A stretch of 64,000 bases of DNA from AEGEAN-183 sp964342745 (lineage in GTDB: Bacteria > Pseudomonadota > Gammaproteobacteria > Magnimaribacterales > Magnimaribacteraceae), in the NCBI GenBank assembly GCA_964342745.1, contig CAYFFW010000002.1:35360-99359 (forward strand), given 5' to 3'. The notes beneath the pieces were generated by a model that searched no databases, was not told the origin of the DNA, and saw only the letters and a list, made by a program, of their open reading frames with translations. Position numbers and translations under genes: made by a program. Below are positions 8,111 to 16,727 of this stretch, one piece after another; the first letter of the stretch is position 1, and each line of letters opens with the position of its first letter.

Positions 8111-9145
8111 ATGAAGAGATTTAGTACCAGGTTAATAAGTTGGCACAAGACTAATGGAAGAAAAGACTTTCCTTGGCAAAAAAATAAAACTCCTTACAAA
8201 GTTTGGGTTTCTGAAATTATGCTACAACAAACTCAAGTTCAAACTGTCATTCCTTATTACAAAAAATTCTTGAAGGAATTCCCAAATTTAAAAAGACTTT
8301 CTGAGGCAAATCTTGACCAAGTTCTGGGAATTTGGGCTGGTTTAGGTTTTTACACCAGAGCTAGAAACCTACATAAAGCTGCTAAAACTATCTGTTTACT
8401 TCACAGTGGAAAAATTCCAGATAGTATTGATAAGTTAATTGAACTTCCAGGAATTGGAAGATCAACTGCTGGCGCAATACTATCTTTAGGCTTCCAAAAG
8501 AAAGCCCCCATTTTGGATGGAAATGTAAAAAGAGTCTTAGCAAGACACCGTAAAATTAGAGGAGACCTTTTAACTTCTAAAAAAATAAAAGAGATGTGGA
8601 AGATTTCTTCAGAATTACTTCCTAATAATCAAATTGATATTTATACACAAGCCATAATGGATCTGGGAGCTACTATTTGTACAAAATCAAATGCTAAGTG
8701 TGAATCTTGTCCAGTTAATATTGACTGTCTGGCCTTAAAAGAAGGTTTAGTTGAGTGTCTTCCAACAAAAATCAAAAAGAAATCAAAAATAACAAAAAAA
8801 GTTTTATGGCTTTTACCTCAAGGCCCATCTGGAGAAATATTATTAGAAAAAAGAGAAACAAAAGGAATATGGGGGGGTCTTTGGACTTTTATAGAAACTA
8901 AAGATAAAAAGAGTTTAAAGTTAGTTATGTCTAATAAGTTTATGATGGACGGCCCTGAAGTAAAAAAAATGAATAAGATAAAGCACAGTTTTAGTCATTA
9001 CAACCTAGAAGCAACGCCTTACTTAATAAAGCTTGATAATAAAAAGAAGTTTAAAAACTCTGTTTGGGTTAATAACAAGAATGTAGAATCTTTAGGGATA
9101 CCAGCTCCTGTTAAAAGAACAATAAATAAAATAACAATGTTATGA
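8111..9145 (+). CDS. mutY: Adenine DNA glycosylase MutY
   Basis: Removes adenine mispaired with 8-oxoguanine. It has the HhH-GPD fold with E35 (SEIMLQQTQ) and catalytic D136 (ILDGNVKRVLAR), and the hairpin ELPGIGRSTAGAI. The [4Fe-4S] cluster ligands are C190, C197, C200 and C206 (C-x6-C-x2-C-x5-C). A NUDIX-like C-terminal domain (about 225-340) reads 8-oxoG. Length 344 is normal. It overlaps yggX by 4 bases, the conserved mutY-yggX pair of gammaproteobacteria. Confidence 0.95.
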   Translation: MKRFSTRLISWHKTNGRKDFPWQKNKTPYKVWVSEIMLQQTQVQTVIPYYKKFLKEFPNLKRLSEANLDQVLGIWAGLGFYTRARNLHKAAKTICLLHSGKIPDSIDKLIELPGIGRSTAGAILSLGFQKKAPILDGNVKRVLARHRKIRGDLLTSKKIKEMWKISSELLPNNQIDIYTQAIMDLGATICTKSNAKCESCPVNIDCLALKEGLVECLPTKIKKKSKITKKVLWLLPQGPSGEILLEKRETKGIWGGLWTFIETKDKKSLKLVMSNKFMMDGPEVKKMNKIKHSFSHYNLEATPYLIKLDNKKKFKNSVWVNNKNVESLGIPAPVKRTINKITML

Positions 9146-9414
9146 CTAGAATTGTAAACTGCAGAAAATATAAAAAAGAATTAAATGGTTTAGAAAACCC
9201 TCCTTATCCAGGCCCTAAAGGACAAGATATATATGAAAATGTCTCTGAGAAAGCATGGAATGAATGGCTTAACCACCAAAAAATGCTTATTAATGAAGGT
9301 CAAATTAATCTTACTAATAAGGAATCTAGAAAGTGGTTAAATGAACAAATGGATTTATTTCTTAGTGGAGAGGAGTACGCAAAACCAGAAGGATATACTC
9401 CTCCTAACCAATAA
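9142..9414 (+). CDS. yggX: Probable Fe(2+)-trafficking protein YggX
   Basis: A 90-residue protein of the YggX family, implicated in protecting iron-sulfur clusters and in iron trafficking under oxidative stress. It starts MTRIVNCRKYKKELNGLENPPYPGPKG with the single conserved C7, followed by the W-x-EW and NxxxRKWLNEQM helices. It is translationally coupled to mutY, whose product carries a [4Fe-4S] cluster; the link fits the family but the exact role is still debated. Confidence 0.95.
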   Translation: MTRIVNCRKYKKELNGLENPPYPGPKGQDIYENVSEKAWNEWLNHQKMLINEGQINLTNKESRKWLNEQMDLFLSGEEYAKPEGYTPPNQ

Positions 9415-9461
9415 CACCTTCTTTAAGGCAAATTATTTGTATACAATCCGCAGCACATTTT

Positions 9462-9537
9462 GCCCAGATAGCTCAGTTGGTAGAGCAAAGGACTGAAAAT
9501 CCTTGTGTCGGTGGTTCGATTCCACCTCTGGGCACCA
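9462..9537 (+). tRNA. tRNA-Phe (anticodon GAA)
   Basis: A complete 76-base cloverleaf with encoded CCA. Acceptor stem GCCCAGA (9462-9468) pairs with TCTGGGC (9527-9533), followed by discriminator A and CCA (9535-9537). The D-loop contains AGTTGGTAGAGC, the anticodon GAA is at 9495-9497, and the T-arm reads GGTTCGATTCC. A weak -10 (TATACA, 9440-9445) lies upstream. No attachment-site repeat or integrase is seen nearby. Confidence 0.97.
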
Positions 9538-9592
9538 TTTCTAGGATTTCTTCAGTTTAAGCTTTAAATCGTAATCAGATCTACCTTTACTT

Positions 9593-9853
9593 TTACTTAC
9601 AAAATGCTGCGTAGATAGTTGACCAATACGATGCAGACTCAAGATAAAAAAGCTGCATTTCTCTAAGTTCATTCTCTGCTTCAGAATCTCCGTCTCTGCC
9701 AGCACCCTCTGAAAGGCCCCTCATACTTTCACTAGCCCCTATAAGTTGACCAACTCCTGCTTCTATTCTGTTACACCCTGGTTTATCCCACTTAGCAGCT
9801 GAAGAAACGGTTAAAGAAGTAATTAGAATTAATGTAAAAAAAATGTATTTCAT
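9593..9853 (-). CDS. Small secreted protein of unknown function
   Basis: 86 residues with a clear Sec signal peptide (about 1-19, MKYIFFTLILITSLTVSSAA). The mature part of about 67 residues contains two cysteines (GCNRIEAG near the start, AAFCK at the end) that could form a disulfide, and an acidic Glu-rich middle (EGAGRDGDSEAENELREM). A strong ribosome-binding site (GGGAGA) precedes the ATG. I do not recognise a family. It is convergent with tRNA-Phe and divergent from the MBL-like gene. Confidence 0.7.
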   Translation of the reverse strand: MKYIFFTLILITSLTVSSAAKWDKPGCNRIEAGVGQLIGASESMRGLSEGAGRDGDSEAENELREMQLFYLESASYWSTIYAAFCK

Positions 9854-9899
9854 AAATTTCTCCCAGATAATTAATAATACTACTCTAGAATAAAGAAAT

Positions 9900-10637
9900 A
9901 TGAGAGTAGTAAAGGCTGACGATTATCAAACCTGGTTTATACAGGAGGATGGCTTTTCTTTGTTGGTCGATCCTTGGCTAGATAAAAAACTTAACCCTCA
10001 TTCTTCTTTTTTTTTACAAAGAAGTAGGGACAAGCCTTCTAGCTTGGGTCAAGAGGATTTAGATAATATAAATGCAATAATTATTACTGCACCATTTATT
10101 GATCATTTACATTTTCCTAGCCTAAATAAATTTAATAAAGATATTCATATATACACATCCAGAAAAATAAAAAAAAGACTAACTAAAAAAGGATTTTGTA
10201 ATGTTATAAGTTGTATTAATGAAAACCCTATTGAAATTGGCCCATTTATATTAACCACTTATCCTGCTGGCTTTCCTTACAATTGGTCTTCTTTTTGTTT
10301 CTTTCTTGAAAATAAAGGAGGTAAAAGGCTTTTCCATGAGAGCCATATTGCCAATCTGGCCCTCCTAGAAAAACTTAATCAAAAGAGTGACATTGCTCTT
10401 TTAACAGTGGATTCTGTTAAATTTCTAGGTCTTTTAAAACTCTCAATGGGATTAGATCAAGCCTTAAAAACGCTTTCATTACTGGAAGCAAATAAAATAA
10501 TGGCCACAGGCACAAATCCAAATGAATTAAAGGGACTAATTAAAAAGGTTCTAATGATTCAAGAAAAAGAGCAAAACCACATGGCTAGAAAAGAAATTCA
10601 ACTTTTTTATAAAAGAGGAGATGAAGTTATTATCTAA
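9900..10637 (+). CDS. Metallo-beta-lactamase-fold protein, UlaG-like, with degenerate metal site
   Basis: 245 residues. The N-terminal half follows UlaG-like MBL proteins: a hydrophobic strand then LLVDPWLDKKL, and the loop IIITAPFIDHLHFPSL where the family has a metal-binding HxHxDH. Here D68 and H69 are kept but the first two histidines are replaced by A64 and F66. Relatives with the same loop exist in cyanobacteria and marine bacteria, and their substrate is unknown. No signal peptide is visible. It may be a hydrolase with an altered metal site or a non-catalytic MBL-fold protein. Confidence 0.65.
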   Translation: MRVVKADDYQTWFIQEDGFSLLVDPWLDKKLNPHSSFFLQRSRDKPSSLGQEDLDNINAIIITAPFIDHLHFPSLNKFNKDIHIYTSRKIKKRLTKKGFCNVISCINENPIEIGPFILTTYPAGFPYNWSSFCFFLENKGGKRLFHESHIANLALLEKLNQKSDIALLTVDSVKFLGLLKLSMGLDQALKTLSLLEANKIMATGTNPNELKGLIKKVLMIQEKEQNHMARKEIQLFYKRGDEVII

Positions 10638-10756
10638 TTTTTATTAATAAAAGATAAGGTTAAGAAGAAAGATAAATAAATTCGTACGTCTATATACTAA
10701 TTAACCTGTTCATAAGCTAGAGTATGACTTAAAAATAATAAAAAAGGAGCGAAATA

Positions 10757-12832
10757 GTGACTGCAATTAATGAAGTAACGAATTTAGAAATCAGATCTGA
10801 TATAGCTGTATTAACTTTAAATTCACCACCAGTAAATGCTCTGTCAGCAAATGTAAGAGAAGGATTACATCTGGGGGTTAAAAAGGCCATAGAAGACGAA
10901 AAAACTAAGGCTATTGTAATTATATGTGAAGGAAGAACATTTATTGCTGGAGCAGACATTACTGAATTTGGACAAGCCCCAAAAGGACCGTCTCTTTACG
11001 AAGTTCAAGATATGATTGAAGAGTCTCCTAAACCCGTTATCTCTGCAATTCACGGAACAGCCTTGGGTGGCGGATTGGAAGTCGCATTAACCTGTCATTA
11101 TCGAATTGCAGTTCCTAGTGCAAAATGTGGTCTACCTGAAGTCAACCTTGGATTACTTCCTGGTGCTGGAGGTACTCAACGACTTCCTAGGATTGTAGGA
11201 GCAAAAAAAGCTCTTGAGATGGTTACCTCTGGACAACACGTTCCTGCAAAGCAATGTCTTGAAATGGGCTTAATAGATGAGGTTGCAGAGGAAAATGATC
11301 TTTTGAACGATGCTATTAAATTTGCTTCTACAATAGTTGAAGAAAATAGGCCTCTAGTTAAAGTTAAGGATAATGAAGAAAATATAAAAGATGACAAGGG
11401 AAATGATTCACTTTTTACAGAATTTAGAAAAACCATTGCTAGAAAGACAAGAGGGTTTTTAGCACCTGAATACAACATTCAATGTATTGAAGCTGCCGTT
11501 AATAAGTCCTTTGAAGAAGGAATAAAAGTAGAAAGAGATCTTTTTACTAAGCTTATGACAGGTACCCAATCAGCAGCACAAAGATATGTCTTCTTTGCTG
11601 AAAGACAAGTTAATAAAATACCTGACATACCAAAAGAAACTGAGGCAATCGATATAGAGTCAGTTGGTGTAATTGGAGCAGGCACTATGGGCGGCGGTAT
11701 ATCTATGAACTTTGCTAATGTTGGTATTCCTGTAACCATAGTTGAACAAAATCAGGAGCGCTTAGATAAAGGCTTAGCAGTTATAAGGAAAAATTATGAG
11801 AATACTGCAAAAAAAGGAAGAATCTCTGAGGAAGATGTTGAAACTAGAATGGCATTAATCTCTGGTGAACTATCTATAGAATCACTAAATACCCAAGATC
11901 TCATAATTGAGGCTGTCTTTGAGAACATGAACCTTAAGAAAGAGATTTTCAAGAGCCTAGATGGAATTGTTAAACAAGGGGCCATTCTGGCTTCCAATAC
12001 TTCTGCACTCGATGTAAATGAAATAGCTGCTGAAACCAACAGACCTGAAGATGTTATAGGCCTTCACTTTTTTAGCCCCGCTAATGTGATGAGATTATTA
12101 GAAATAGTAAGGGGTAAAAAAACTTCTAATTCAGTTATTACTAGCTCCATGTCTATAGCTAAGAAAATTGGAAAGATTGCTGCCGTAGTTGGTGTCTGCC
12201 CCGGTTTTGTTGGAAATAGGATTCTTGCTCAAAGACAAAGAGAAGCAAATAAGTTGATTCTAGAAGGTGCACTTCCTTGGGATATAGATGATGCTTTGTA
12301 TGAATTTGGCTTTCCAATGGGACCTTTTGCAATGTCAGATCTAGCAGGACTTGATATAGGTTGGAATAAAGAAAGCTCAAAAGGAGAAACATTAAGAGAT
12401 GTTCTATGTGAAGCAGGACGTCTAGGTCAAAAATCTGGAAAAGGCTTTTATTTGTATGATGAAAATAGAAACAAATCTCCTGATCCTGAGGTTGAATCTA
12501 TTATCCGAGAATTTGCAGAAGCTAGACAGATCCGTTTAAGAGAAATAAACAAAGAAGAAATTCTAGAAAGGTGCTTATACCCGATGGTTAATGAAGGCTT
12601 TAAAATTCTGGATGAGGGTATGGCGATTAGAGCCAGTGACATAGATATAGTCTGGATAAATGGTTATGGGTGGCCAATATACGAAGGCGGTCCTATGTTT
12701 TACGGTAGTCTTGTTGGGTTTGAAAAAATTCTAGATTGGTTAAAAAAAATGGAGAAAGATCTTGGCCCTGAATTTGCTCCCTCTCCGTATTTAGAAAAAG
12801 TAGTTAAAGAGAATATTAATATTTTTGCTTAA
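10757..12832 (+). CDS. Multifunctional fatty-acid oxidation enzyme: enoyl-CoA hydratase / 3-hydroxyacyl-CoA dehydrogenase
   Basis: 691 residues with domain order crotonase (about 8-190), NAD-binding HCDH (about 300-480) and C-terminal HCDH (about 485-690). Both hydratase glutamates are present: E108 (GGGLEVAL) and E128 (GLPEVNLGLLPGAGGTQRLPR). The dehydrogenase has GAGTMG (307-312) and catalytic H437 (GLHFFSPA). Layout and length match the peroxisomal-type bifunctional enzyme common in marine bacteria rather than E. coli FadB (729). No thiolase (fadA) follows. Start is GTG with a good AAGGAG site. Confidence 0.93.
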   Translation: MTAINEVTNLEIRSDIAVLTLNSPPVNALSANVREGLHLGVKKAIEDEKTKAIVIICEGRTFIAGADITEFGQAPKGPSLYEVQDMIEESPKPVISAIHGTALGGGLEVALTCHYRIAVPSAKCGLPEVNLGLLPGAGGTQRLPRIVGAKKALEMVTSGQHVPAKQCLEMGLIDEVAEENDLLNDAIKFASTIVEENRPLVKVKDNEENIKDDKGNDSLFTEFRKTIARKTRGFLAPEYNIQCIEAAVNKSFEEGIKVERDLFTKLMTGTQSAAQRYVFFAERQVNKIPDIPKETEAIDIESVGVIGAGTMGGGISMNFANVGIPVTIVEQNQERLDKGLAVIRKNYENTAKKGRISEEDVETRMALISGELSIESLNTQDLIIEAVFENMNLKKEIFKSLDGIVKQGAILASNTSALDVNEIAAETNRPEDVIGLHFFSPANVMRLLEIVRGKKTSNSVITSSMSIAKKIGKIAAVVGVCPGFVGNRILAQRQREANKLILEGALPWDIDDALYEFGFPMGPFAMSDLAGLDIGWNKESSKGETLRDVLCEAGRLGQKSGKGFYLYDENRNKSPDPEVESIIREFAEARQIRLREINKEEILERCLYPMVNEGFKILDEGMAIRASDIDIVWINGYGWPIYEGGPMFYGSLVGFEKILDWLKKMEKDLGPEFAPSPYLEKVVKENINIFA

Positions 12833-12833
12833 C

Positions 12834-13091
12834 CTAAGACTGAACCTTGTGTTCTCTGTAATTATTCATAATACCTCTGTAGTTTAGATACAACCATAGA
12901 GGTGTAACGGCTAATATCCACCATAACTCAGTTACTACTAATAAATATACAGCTGGAATATTTACTATAACGAAGGTAAAAAATCCGTACATTCTTGTTT
13001 TAGCACTTAAGCTAGTTAATAAGAAGGTACCTATTATTGATAAACTTTGGTCTAAAATTTGTGCGGTATTAAATAGATTTATTTCAAACAT
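12834..13091 (-). CDS. Small membrane protein, PnuC-like, function unknown
   Basis: 85 residues with about three hydrophobic segments (about 13-28, 35-53, 57-71). The pattern (short amphipathic start, LSxIGTFLLTSLSAKTRMYGF, a Trp-rich LWWILAVTPLWLYLNYRGI) recalls small half-size relatives of nicotinamide riboside transporter PnuC, but similarity by eye is modest. A very strong ribosome-binding site (GAGGAGAGGAG) precedes the ATG. It is convergent with the multifunctional beta-oxidation gene; the stop codons are adjacent. Confidence 0.6.
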   Translation of the reverse strand: MFEINLFNTAQILDQSLSIIGTFLLTSLSAKTRMYGFFTFVIVNIPAVYLLVVTELWWILAVTPLWLYLNYRGIMNNYREHKVQS

Positions 13092-13166
13092 AGCTCCTCT
13101 CCTCTTTTATAATAAATTAAATTTCGCCTTGTATAATCGTAAGATTGTACTTACTACATCAACATA

Positions 13167-13730
13167 ATGAGAGCAATTATCTTATCTGCAATTAAAGATG
13201 AAACATATTCTTTAAATACTGAGTATAAAATTAATCACACCGGTGTAGGTAAAGTTAACGCAGCTTTATCAACCTTAAGAACCATCAAAGAAGACAAACC
13301 TGACTTGATTATAAATTTTGGCACAGCAGGCTCTCTTAATAGCAATATTTCAGGGCTGATTGATTGTAAATATTTTGTCCAAAGAGATATGGATTCGAGA
13401 CCACTAGGAACAGAGTTAGGACAGACTCCTTTTGAACAAGACCCACCTAAGGTTATTGAGATTGAGGATCATCCTATAAATATGATAAATATGAACTTGA
13501 TTTGTGCTACTGGGGACTCTTTTGTTGAGTCATCTATTGGCTTAAAGGCCGATGTAGTTGATATGGAGGCCTACGCTATAGCTAAAGTCTGTTATCAGGA
13601 ATCCATCCCTTTTGCCTGCTTCAAATACATCTCAGATTTTGCTGATAAAAGTGCAGCAAACGATTTTAGTGAAAACGTTAATAAAGCAGGAAAGGTCTTT
13701 TCTAACTACCTAGAGAACAATTCAGTTTAG
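13167..13730 (+). CDS. Purine nucleosidase/phosphorylase-family protein, MTA/SAH nucleosidase-like
   Basis: 187 residues of the PNP/UDP superfamily. Visible motifs are INHTGVGKVNAAL, FGTAGSL, the ATGDSF loop, DMEAYA with E134 (ribose-binding MEGxA equivalent) and SDFAD with D157, the catalytic aspartate of the MTA/SAH nucleosidase group. It is shorter than E. coli MtnN (232). The likely reaction is hydrolysis of methylthioadenosine or adenosylhomocysteine, releasing adenine. It overlaps the convergent apt gene, whose product salvages adenine, which supports the assignment. A perfect -10 (TATAAT, 13132-13137) lies upstream. Confidence 0.78.
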   Translation: MRAIILSAIKDETYSLNTEYKINHTGVGKVNAALSTLRTIKEDKPDLIINFGTAGSLNSNISGLIDCKYFVQRDMDSRPLGTELGQTPFEQDPPKVIEIEDHPINMINMNLICATGDSFVESSIGLKADVVDMEAYAIAKVCYQESIPFACFKYISDFADKSAANDFSENVNKAGKVFSNYLENNSV

Positions 13731-14237
13731 CTTTATCAAGCTCTCTACCTTAAGGCCATTAGATAGACCGAAGTCAACAGCATGAACATTGACTAAGTCA
13801 ATAAGCACTAGAGCTTGTCTTACTATATACCCTGCTTTAAGACAGAGATCACATGCAGCTGAAATAGTTCCTCCTGTTGCAAGAATATCATCAACTAATA
13901 TTATTTCAGTTCCGGTCTCATTAGGTTTCTTAACCTCTAGTTGATCAAACCCGTACTCAAGCTCATATTTAATTTGTATCTTTGGAGGAGGGAGCTTACC
14001 TCCTTTCCTTAGTAATAACATTCCTGTATTTAACTTTTGAGCCATCATCGATGCAAATATAAAACCCCTTGAATCTATACCTCCAATCATTTGAGTTGGT
14101 TTTTTAACTAATTCACACATACCTTCAATGCTTTTATTTAAAGCTTCGGGATTAGATAGAATTGGAGATATATCTTTAAAATCTACCCCCTCCTTTGGCC
14201 AGTCTTTTACTGAATCTATATACTTTTTTAAGTCCAT
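13722..14237 (-). CDS. apt: Adenine phosphoribosyltransferase
   Basis: Salvages adenine with PRPP to AMP. The 171-residue type I PRTase carries the PRPP loop EIILVDDILATGGT and the Apt-specific SRGFIFA and RKGGKLPPPKI segments. Length is normal. Its 3' end overlaps the convergent nucleosidase gene by 9 bases. A TATAAG/TATTGT-rich stretch just upstream suggests a short leader without a Shine-Dalgarno sequence. Confidence 0.95.
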   Translation of the reverse strand: MDLKKYIDSVKDWPKEGVDFKDISPILSNPEALNKSIEGMCELVKKPTQMIGGIDSRGFIFASMMAQKLNTGMLLLRKGGKLPPPKIQIKYELEYGFDQLEVKKPNETGTEIILVDDILATGGTISAACDLCLKAGYIVRQALVLIDLVNVHAVDFGLSNGLKVESLIKLN

Positions 14238-14302
14238 AATGGTCTGAAATATTCGAACTTATACAATACAATAACCTACATAAATTAACAGGAAAGAATC
14301 AA

Positions 14303-15181
14303 ATGAGTAACAAAGCTTCTATTTTATCTATTTTTGCTTGCCTTATTATAGGAATCTCTATAGCTGCTGCTGGTAGCATGGGATCAATTTCTTACTATGG
14401 AATCCCCTCTTTTGCTATTGCAGCATCAATAGGATTTTTACTTCATTGGATTATCTTTATTCCCTCTTTTATTTATCAGACAGAGCATTATTTTGATTTA
14501 ACAGGAAGCATCTCCTACTTGTCTGTAGTCCTATTTATATTTTTAGCCCTTAGCGAATTAGACATAAGATCAATATTAATCGGGATATTCATTGTAGTTT
14601 GGGCGGTGAGATTAGGATCTTTTCTTTTTCTAAGGGTGAAGAGGAAAGGTAAAGATAACCGATTTACAGTGATGAAGACTAGGTTCTGGCAGTATTTATT
14701 CACCTGGACTCTTGGGGGGTTATGGGTGTTTATTACCATGGCAGCTGGATTAGCCGCCATGACATCATCTAAAGTTGTGCCCCTAGGGTGGTTTGCATTA
14801 ATTGGAATAATTTTTTGGCTTGAAGGCTTTATCGTAGAAGTTATTGCTGATAAGCAAAAAACTAAATTTAATTCCAAGAAAGAAAATGAAGGCAAATTTA
14901 TTGATGAAGGGCTATGGAGATTTTCTAGGCACCCTAACTACTTTGGTGAAATTACTTTATGGCTAGGAATTGCCCTGATAGCCTTCCCAGTACTAGAAGG
15001 TTGGCAACTTCTTACTTTAATTTCTCCAATTTTCGTTTATATTCTTTTAACAAGAATTAGTGGAATTAGTATGCTGGAAAGGAGAGCAGATAAAAAATGG
15101 GGTGAGGATCCTGATTATCAGATTTATAAACAAACTACTTCTTCTCTTCTTCCAATGGCTAAAAAAAAAATTAAAGATTAG
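14303..15181 (+). CDS. DUF1295 (steroid 5-alpha-reductase-like) membrane protein
   Basis: 292 residues with about seven to eight hydrophobic segments. The C-terminal signature WRFSRHPNYFGEITLWLG is diagnostic of DUF1295, in the same broad superfamily as steroid 5-alpha reductases and isoprenylcysteine/phospholipid methyltransferases. Substrate is unknown. A good ribosome-binding site (AGGAAAG) precedes the ATG. It is paralogous to the N-terminal domain of the phosphatidylserine decarboxylase fusion at 36691-38307, so the genome has at least two DUF1295 domains. It is followed closely by a GFA-family gene. Confidence 0.88.
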   Translation: MSNKASILSIFACLIIGISIAAAGSMGSISYYGIPSFAIAASIGFLLHWIIFIPSFIYQTEHYFDLTGSISYLSVVLFIFLALSELDIRSILIGIFIVVWAVRLGSFLFLRVKRKGKDNRFTVMKTRFWQYLFTWTLGGLWVFITMAAGLAAMTSSKVVPLGWFALIGIIFWLEGFIVEVIADKQKTKFNSKKENEGKFIDEGLWRFSRHPNYFGEITLWLGIALIAFPVLEGWQLLTLISPIFVYILLTRISGISMLERRADKKWGEDPDYQIYKQTTSSLLPMAKKKIKD

Positions 15182-15220
15182 ACTACCTTACAACCATACA
15201 CTCTATAGAAAGGAAAGAAA

Positions 15221-15640
15221 ATGAGTAATGAAAAGAAAACTGGGGGCTGTTTGTGCAGGAAAATAACTTACAGCTTTAATGAGTCAGCAGTAATATCTGC
15301 AAGCCATTGTCACTGCACAGACTGTCAAAAGTCAACTGGGTCAGGTAAGGCTACAATTTTAATGGTTACAAATGAAGCCTTAGAAGTTCAGGGTGATCTA
15401 AAGTTCTATACGGTTACAGGAACAGATGGGAGCCATATAAGTCGTGGATTTTGTGAAGATTGTGGCTCTCCTTTATTAAGCTTGATTGAGGAAGTAGAAA
15501 ATCTAAGACTAATAAAAGCTGGTAGCCTGGATGATTCTTCCTGGATAAGAATAGATTCAAGTTTTTGGAGTTCGAGCGCAAGACATTGGTCTCCTGTTGA
15601 CGAAACATTACCTAGTTTCACTCAAAATCCTCAAACCTAG
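15221..15640 (+). CDS. GFA-family (glutathione-dependent formaldehyde-activating-like) zinc protein
   Basis: 139 residues with three cysteine groups typical of the GFA/CENP-V fold: GGCLCRKITY near the start, the zinc-binding CHCTDCQKSTG at about 31-41, and FCEDCGSPL at about 79-87. Family members bind one or two zinc ions. Despite the name, most have no proven role in formaldehyde oxidation. AAGGAAAG forms a good ribosome-binding site. No formaldehyde dehydrogenase lies nearby. Confidence 0.88.
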   Translation: MSNEKKTGGCLCRKITYSFNESAVISASHCHCTDCQKSTGSGKATILMVTNEALEVQGDLKFYTVTGTDGSHISRGFCEDCGSPLLSLIEEVENLRLIKAGSLDDSSWIRIDSSFWSSSARHWSPVDETLPSFTQNPQT

Positions 15641-15664
15641 ATCGAAGTAATAAAGGTAAAATCT

Positions 15665-16723
15665 TTGAAACCTTCTGCTATATATGAAGAGTTAATTTCT
15701 TCAGGAAAACTAATTGAAGATCCTGAACAAAAAGAGTTAATGATTAAACTTGATAGTCTTCAGAAAGAAGTTATTTCTAGATCAAACTCATGGTTTAACA
15801 AGAAGTCAGTACGAGGTCTTTATATTTTCGGTTCAGTGGGCACTGGAAAAACTCAGCTGATGGACATATTCTTCCAGAGCTTAGAAACTAATAAAAAAAT
15901 AAGACTTCATTTTCATAGATTTATGCAAAATCTTCACGATGATATGAATGCCTTAACAAGTCAAAAGGATCCCATAAAGTATATTGTTGAAAAACTATCT
16001 AGAGAGACTAATGTCTTATGCTTTGATGAGTTCTTCGTCGAAGATATTGGAGACGCAATGATACTTAGTAGGTTTTTAGGTAAATTGTTTGAAGAAGGCA
16101 TTCCCTTAGTAACAACATCTAATATTCATCCAGATTTTCTTTATGAAGATGGACTTCACAGAGATAGATTTTACCCTGCAATAGAAGCTTTAAAAGATAA
16201 CTGTCAGATACATCGTCTGCAATCTGAAACAGATTATAGATTAAGGAATCTCCAGCAAGAGAAGACCCAACTAATTTCAGGCGAGAAGGAGACAGATGGA
16301 ATACTGTCGAGACATTTTAATTCATTAGCGCAAGGAGAAATTAAGTTAAACCAACCGATAGAGATACTTGGCAGAAATATAAACGCTCTAAGGCTATCGG
16401 AAGGTGTGGTTTGGTTTAGATTTAGTGATATTTGTGGGGGACCAAGGAGCTCAAAAGATTATATTGAAATTAGTAAGGAGTTTCATAGCTTACTGATATC
16501 AGATATACCTTTACTTAGAGAAACCCAAGATAATGAAGTTAGAAGATTTATAGCTTTAATTGATGAGTGTTATGAAAGAAAAGTTAACTTAATCATCTCC
16601 TCAGAAAAGACCATCAATGACATATATTTAGGATCCAAGCTTTTAAGTATCTTTCAAAGAACTAAAAGTAGACTTGAAGAGATGAAGTCGAAAGATTATC
16701 TCTCCCTACCTCATCTTTCATAA
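15665..16723 (+). CDS. zapE: Cell division protein ZapE (AFG1-like ATPase)
   Basis: AFG1/ZapE family P-loop ATPase, known in E. coli to act at the FtsZ ring. The 352 residues have Walker A GSVGTGKTQLMDIF near residue 57, the family motif FHRFMQNLHDDM, and the Walker B-like VLCFDEFFVEDIGDAM followed by VTTSNIHPDFLYEDGLHRDRF. The start is TTG at 15665 with AAAGG upstream; the N-terminal residues PSAIYEELISSGKL match the family, so the TTG is needed. It is probably a single gene, with a convergent neighbour downstream. Confidence 0.93.
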   Translation: MKPSAIYEELISSGKLIEDPEQKELMIKLDSLQKEVISRSNSWFNKKSVRGLYIFGSVGTGKTQLMDIFFQSLETNKKIRLHFHRFMQNLHDDMNALTSQKDPIKYIVEKLSRETNVLCFDEFFVEDIGDAMILSRFLGKLFEEGIPLVTTSNIHPDFLYEDGLHRDRFYPAIEALKDNCQIHRLQSETDYRLRNLQQEKTQLISGEKETDGILSRHFNSLAQGEIKLNQPIEILGRNINALRLSEGVVWFRFSDICGGPRSSKDYIEISKEFHSLLISDIPLLRETQDNEVRRFIALIDECYERKVNLIISSEKTINDIYLGSKLLSIFQRTKSRLEEMKSKDYLSLPHLS

Positions 16724-16727
16724 CTGA

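Noticed and set aside
9462..9537. tRNA-Phe as an integration site
   Set aside because: No integrase, direct repeat of the 3' end or composition shift is seen next to it.
11479..12642. Several 60-100-residue frames on the minus strand across the beta-oxidation gene
   Set aside because: They lie inside a well-supported gene, have no homology or ribosome-binding sites, and arise from the codon pattern of AT-rich coding DNA.
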